Below the pieces are notes generated by a model. It worked only from the letters and a program-made list of their open reading frames with translations, was not told where the DNA came from and searched no databases. A stretch of 64,000 nucleotides of DNA from JANXSF01 sp043745195 (GTDB lineage: Bacteria > Acidobacteriota > Terriglobia > Bryobacterales > Bryobacteraceae). The DNA lies in contig JAYTTF010000247.1 in NCBI GenBank assembly GCA_043745195.1, positions 1 to 64,000 of the forward strand, read 5' to 3'. Below, one piece after another: positions 61,095 to 64,000 of this stretch. Positions within the stretch are counted from its first letter, which is position 1; each line of letters begins with the position of its first letter. Both the position numbers and the translations under genes were made by a program.

Positions 61095-62057
61095 ATGATC
61101 GTTCAAACAATAATTCGACAGCTTCTATTTTGCAGCCTTGCGCTGCCCATCCTTGCTGGCCCTACAATTTCCATTCTCACAACAGACGGCCGGATGATTG
61201 AAGGGGAAGTCTCCAATCGCAAGGTAACTGTCCGCACAGCAGGACAGGTTCGAGACTTGCAGCTCGACCGCATTCTTTCCATTCACACTGCCACGCCCCC
61301 AACATCAATGGAAAATGAACAAATTGCGAAGTCGATCCAATCTCTCCAGGGGACAGACCGCAAGGAGCAGGATTTGGCAGTGGAGACGATTAGTAACATT
61401 GGCTTTGTTGCCATGACGTCTTTGCTCAAAGCTTACAAAGACACCGATCAACATGAACCCAAACCCCTGTATCGCCTGTTTGATCGCCTCATTCCAACGG
61501 GAGCCGACAGCCTGGACCGTTCCCTCAGTGTGATTCGTCTAGTGGGAGGAGAGGTGCTACGCGGCAACATTGTGGATGCAAAGTTTCAGATGGCCGGTGG
61601 CAATATCGGCATCGAACAAGTGCGCAGACTAGCCGTGAGGCAGAAGCTTATTACGAAGAAGTACAATGTGCATTCCTTGCGGCACTCCACTCAAATTGAA
61701 TATCTGGATTCCGGCGTAATGCTTACTAGCGGATCAACGGTTGCGGCCAAATCTCGAGGGGTTGTTCGGCTTAGCTGGGATGTGGACGGTTGGGCATCAG
61801 ATGCCGATGGAATAAAAGTTCCCGGCCCCAATTACAAAACAAATCTTGTGGACGGCTTCCCGTTTGGTGGTCTAGTTGGGCGTGTTGGTGCGACAGGAGA
61901 TGTTTGGATGGCTGGTGTCGATTTGAAGAAAAAAACTCTACCGTTTGGCCGCCTCTACTTTGCCGTCAACGACAACAAGCATTGGCAGAATAATATTGGA
62001 GGTTTCCAGATGGAACTCAATGTTACCGATGCCTATGATATTGGCGCCCCCCAATAG
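61095..62057 (+). CDS. Secreted protein with LecA-like C-terminal domain
   Basis: 320 residues with a signal peptide (1-21, cleaved after LAG). The middle is unassigned, with two sections resembling short beta repeats (IRLVGGEVLRGNIVDAKF). The C-terminal ~85 residues resemble the PA-I galactose lectin LecA (GLVGRVGATGDVW and GRLYFAVNDNKHWQNNIGG), with Ca-type DN residues. A carbohydrate-binding role outside the cell is inferred. AAAGGA precedes the ATG. Divergent from Gfo/Idh/MocA with a 74-base space between starts. Confidence 0.72.
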   Translation: MIVQTIIRQLLFCSLALPILAGPTISILTTDGRMIEGEVSNRKVTVRTAGQVRDLQLDRILSIHTATPPTSMENEQIAKSIQSLQGTDRKEQDLAVETISNIGFVAMTSLLKAYKDTDQHEPKPLYRLFDRLIPTGADSLDRSLSVIRLVGGEVLRGNIVDAKFQMAGGNIGIEQVRRLAVRQKLITKKYNVHSLRHSTQIEYLDSGVMLTSGSTVAAKSRGVVRLSWDVDGWASDADGIKVPGPNYKTNLVDGFPFGGLVGRVGATGDVWMAGVDLKKKTLPFGRLYFAVNDNKHWQNNIGGFQMELNVTDAYDIGAPQ

Positions 62058-62060
62058 CTT

Positions 62061-62900
62061 TTACACCGAACGCGGGTAACTTCCAAGGATCTTTAGCATG
62101 TCCGCCATCTCTTCCAAATGCGCCAAAGCCTTGCGGGGGACCGGATCAGACGCCTTGCCTAGAAAATCCAGATAATACAGATATTCGTAAGGCTTGCCCG
62201 CAAGTGGACGAGACTCAATTTTTGACAAGCTCAAATCCCGAAGTGCAAATGCGCTTAATGCTCGAAACAGCGATCCTGGTTTGTTGGGAGTGGTGAAAAC
62301 AAGAGAAGTCTTCCAGCCAGCTTTGCCAGCTACTCCGGGCTTAGAACCATGGCGACGCAAATGAAAGAAACGCGTGAAATTTTGCCGATCGTCTTCAATC
62401 GCTCGCCGTAAGATATGCCCGCCATATTGTTCGGCGGCAATTTTGGATGCAATGGCTGCTGCTCCGATAGGTCGTTCTTCCATGATCATTTTGACGCTGC
62501 CGGCGGTGTCGTAAAACGGCACTCGATCCAATTGCTTGTTGGCTGCGAAAAACTTCAAGCATTGATTCAAGGCCACAGGGTGTGAATAAACTTTTCGAAT
62601 ATCGGAGAACTTCACTCCAGGCGCGGCGATCAGATTGTGTACAATGCGAACCTGAGTTTCTGCAATAATTTCCAAACCGTACTTTAGTAGATTGTCGTAG
62701 TTTTCATGAATGGAACCATGCAAGGTATTTTCAATGGGAATCACCGCCGCATCCACCTTACCGGAAGCCAACTGTTCGAAAACTAAATCGAAGCGGATGC
62801 ATGGAACCACCTTGACGCTTTCACCCAAAAGCTGACGGGCGGCCACTTGGCTGAATGCACCCAATTCGCCCTGAAATGCTGCTCTAACGCCTTTCTTCAT
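62061..62900 (-). CDS. pheA: Prephenate dehydratase
   Basis: 279 residues from the ATG at 62900. Converts prephenate to phenylpyruvate in phenylalanine synthesis. Catalytic segment NFTRFF and the SPxAxxQC-like YSHPVALNQC are seen; the C-terminal ACT regulatory domain has SLSKIESRPLAGKPYEYLYY (ESRP motif), which binds phenylalanine. No chorismate mutase domain is fused. The start is two bases after the UbiX stop with TAGGA nearby. A longer start at 62921 would overlap it. Confidence 0.93.
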   Translation of the reverse strand: MKKGVRAAFQGELGAFSQVAARQLLGESVKVVPCIRFDLVFEQLASGKVDAAVIPIENTLHGSIHENYDNLLKYGLEIIAETQVRIVHNLIAAPGVKFSDIRKVYSHPVALNQCLKFFAANKQLDRVPFYDTAGSVKMIMEERPIGAAAIASKIAAEQYGGHILRRAIEDDRQNFTRFFHLRRHGSKPGVAGKAGWKTSLVFTTPNKPGSLFRALSAFALRDLSLSKIESRPLAGKPYEYLYYLDFLGKASDPVPRKALAHLEEMADMLKILGSYPRSV

Positions 62901-62902
62901 TC

Positions 62903-63466
62903 CTATTTGCCCCCACTCCAACGCTTGGCATCACTGGCTGGAAGTCCAATCAAGTCCATTACTCGCTCCACGCTGGAATCCACCAGATCCATGATTGTTT
63001 CTGGTTTGTTGTAGAAACCAGGGATTGGAGGCGCTACAATCGCGCCCATTTCCGCAAGGCTGGTCATCGTTCGCAAGTGTCCTAAGTGGAAGGGTGTTTC
63101 CCTCACCATCAAGATCAACTTTCTTCGTTCCTTAAGCACCACATCCGCTGCGCGGATCAATAAATTGGAACTGATGCCACATGCGATTGCCGACATAGTG
63201 TGCACCGAACATGGCGCAATAATCATGCCGTCCGTTTGAAAGCTCCCGCTCGCCAACTGGCTGCCAACGTCTTCCACTGGGTAAGAAAAATCAGCTAATT
63301 GCTTAAACTCTTGAAGGGATTTTCCAAGTTCTATGTACGCGGTTCTTTCTGCGGAGCGAGTCATTACCAGATGCGTTTCTGCCGTGGTTGTAGCCCGCAA
63401 CTTTTCAAGAAGTCGAAACCCATAAATAATGCCACTTGCACCACTGATTCCCACCACAATACGCAA
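62903..63466 (-). CDS. ubiX: Flavin prenyltransferase UbiX
   Basis: 187-residue enzyme that makes prenyl-FMN, the cofactor of UbiD decarboxylases. GISGASGIIYG lies at 6-16, and APCSVHTMSAIACGISSNL and VLKERRKLILMVRETP are the family signatures. UbiD is not in the window. It is coupled to pheA, whose gene follows by two bases. A TATAAT (minus strand, 63485-63490) lies 24 bases before the start. Confidence 0.94.
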   Translation of the reverse strand: MRIVVGISGASGIIYGFRLLEKLRATTTAETHLVMTRSAERTAYIELGKSLQEFKQLADFSYPVEDVGSQLASGSFQTDGMIIAPCSVHTMSAIACGISSNLLIRAADVVLKERRKLILMVRETPFHLGHLRTMTSLAEMGAIVAPPIPGFYNKPETIMDLVDSSVERVMDLIGLPASDAKRWSGGK

Positions 63467-63498
63467 AATTAAGACCTCTTATCTATTATAAATTTGAT

Positions 63499-63540
63499 TT
63501 GAATTGATGCTTGCTATAGACTTATACTGCTCGATATACT
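63499..63540 (+). promoter_or_regulatory. Two tandem promoters for the XRE gene
   Basis: TTGAAT (63499-63504) with TATACT (63523-63528) and TTGCTA (63511-63516) with TATACT (63535-63540), each with 18-base spacing. They overlap in the 135-base gap between ubiX and the regulator and would start transcripts 60-75 bases before the ATG at 63602. The repetition of TATACT at 12-base distance is striking. Confidence 0.45.
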
Positions 63541-63601
63541 CAAGCGAAACTCCGTCCATATATGACTCTTGCCGCTCCAACAGAATCGGGTTCATCATAG
63601 C

Positions 63602-64000
63602 ATGGAGGACGCAGGCCATAAACTCAAACGTGTTCGCGAAAAACTGAATCTACGCTTTCGAGAAGTAGAAGAGGCCAGCCAACAGATTGCTAATAAGCAG
63701 AACAACGACGAATTCCTTGTGGCGATTTCGCGCTTGTCCGATATTGAAAATCGTGCCACTGTACCTTCTATTTTCCGGATCTACAGCCTCTGCTCCATTT
63801 ACCGGTTGAATTTTGTAGAAGTTCTGAAGTGGTACGGCGTCGATCTTTCACAATCCGCCGCCGATTCATTGCTGACTCCGAAACAAGCAACGCACCCATC
63901 AGACGTTTTTACCGATCCGAGTGCAATAGCTGACATTCCCACGTCCTTTGACCCTGGCTTGAACCTCAGTCAAACCACATACCTCAGCCGTATGATTGAA
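63602..64000 (+). CDS. XRE-type HTH regulator, partial
   Basis: The ATG at 63602 opens a frame that runs to the end of the window (133 codons). The sequence MEDAGHKLKRVREKLNLRFREVEEAS is a helix-turn-helix of the XRE family, followed by a helical region (FRIYSLCSIYRLNFVEVLKWYG) and a loosely structured part (ADIPTSFDPGLNLSQ). The rest is outside the window. Similar regulators in acidobacteria often carry peptidase or cupin C-terminal domains, but nothing of that is visible here. Confidence 0.75.
   Translation, partial: MEDAGHKLKRVREKLNLRFREVEEASQQIANKQNNDEFLVAISRLSDIENRATVPSIFRIYSLCSIYRLNFVEVLKWYGVDLSQSAADSLLTPKQATHPSDVFTDPSAIADIPTSFDPGLNLSQTTYLSRMIE

Noticed and set aside
1..64000. CRISPR array or prophage
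   Set aside because: No regularly spaced repeats and no phage structural or integrase genes were seen.

Overview
The window looks like chromosomal DNA of a soil-type acidobacterium, probably of the Bryobacteraceae/Solibacter group. The strongest pointer is the secreted protein at 4594-6309, whose C-terminal domain is the TIGR03437 type typical of Solibacter relatives. The overall style agrees: base composition near one half, many 4-base start/stop overlaps, frequent GTG/TTG starts, a glycogen branching enzyme, dual ExbD, tgt-yajC-secD-secF and DnaE2. No rRNA, CRISPR array or prophage was seen. One tRNA (Val-GAC) is present. No stretch longer than about 200 bases lacks a gene or gene remnant.

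Layout. 1-93: probable right end of an IS21-like insertion sequence. 98-7380: Ca2+/H+ exchanger, solitary FliM, site-2 protease, alanyl-tRNA editing protein, TIGR03437 protein, solitary NuoA and CysE. 7407-11040: an accessory patch of toxin-antitoxin genes and decaying genes (BrnT with an HTH antitoxin, a ParD-like protein without ParE, a frameshifted trypsin-like protease, a secreted unknown, and HigBA whose toxin carries an amber codon). 11071-15833: adenosine deaminase and a glgB / membrane methyltransferase / LD-carboxypeptidase operon. 15830-30497: one long minus-strand run of eleven tightly packed genes, from a Wzt-like ATPase through peptide uptake and hydrolysis, a GH31-like protein, PHP phosphoesterase, methyltransferase, glycosyltransferase, two paralogous polytopic membrane proteins and YihY to UvrB.

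30541-34948: tgt-yajC-secD-secF. 35017-38514: tonB-exbB-exbD-exbD and a TPR lipoprotein, closed by a strong intrinsic terminator. 38603-41157: Rel/Spo homologue and a DUF971 protein. 41161-46958 (minus): MoxR-type AAA ATPase, VWA protein, RNase J and an FAD-linked oxidase, divergent from a TrmB-like regulator. 47846-53732: glycosyltransferase, tRNA-Val, sugar isomerase-like protein, methyltransferase, two SPFH proteins and an Rpn-type nuclease. 53811-57360: glutathione peroxidase overlapping tail-to-tail with DnaE2, which has a perfect 24-bp palindrome just before its start. 57469-63466: aldose epimerase, an unknown protein, sugar isomerase-like protein, Gfo/Idh/MocA oxidoreductase, a secreted protein with a LecA-like domain, prephenate dehydratase and UbiX. 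63602-64000: the start of an XRE-type regulator that runs off the window.

Functional themes are cell-envelope and glycan work, energy-coupled outer-membrane transport and protein export, peptide scavenging, and stress or mutagenesis. No complete novel defence system was found. The leads most worth following are the DnaE2 operator, the long wzt-to-uvrB run with its duplicated membrane proteins and catalytically stripped GH31 protein, the MoxR/VWA pair with an altered Walker B, and the broken toxin genes.
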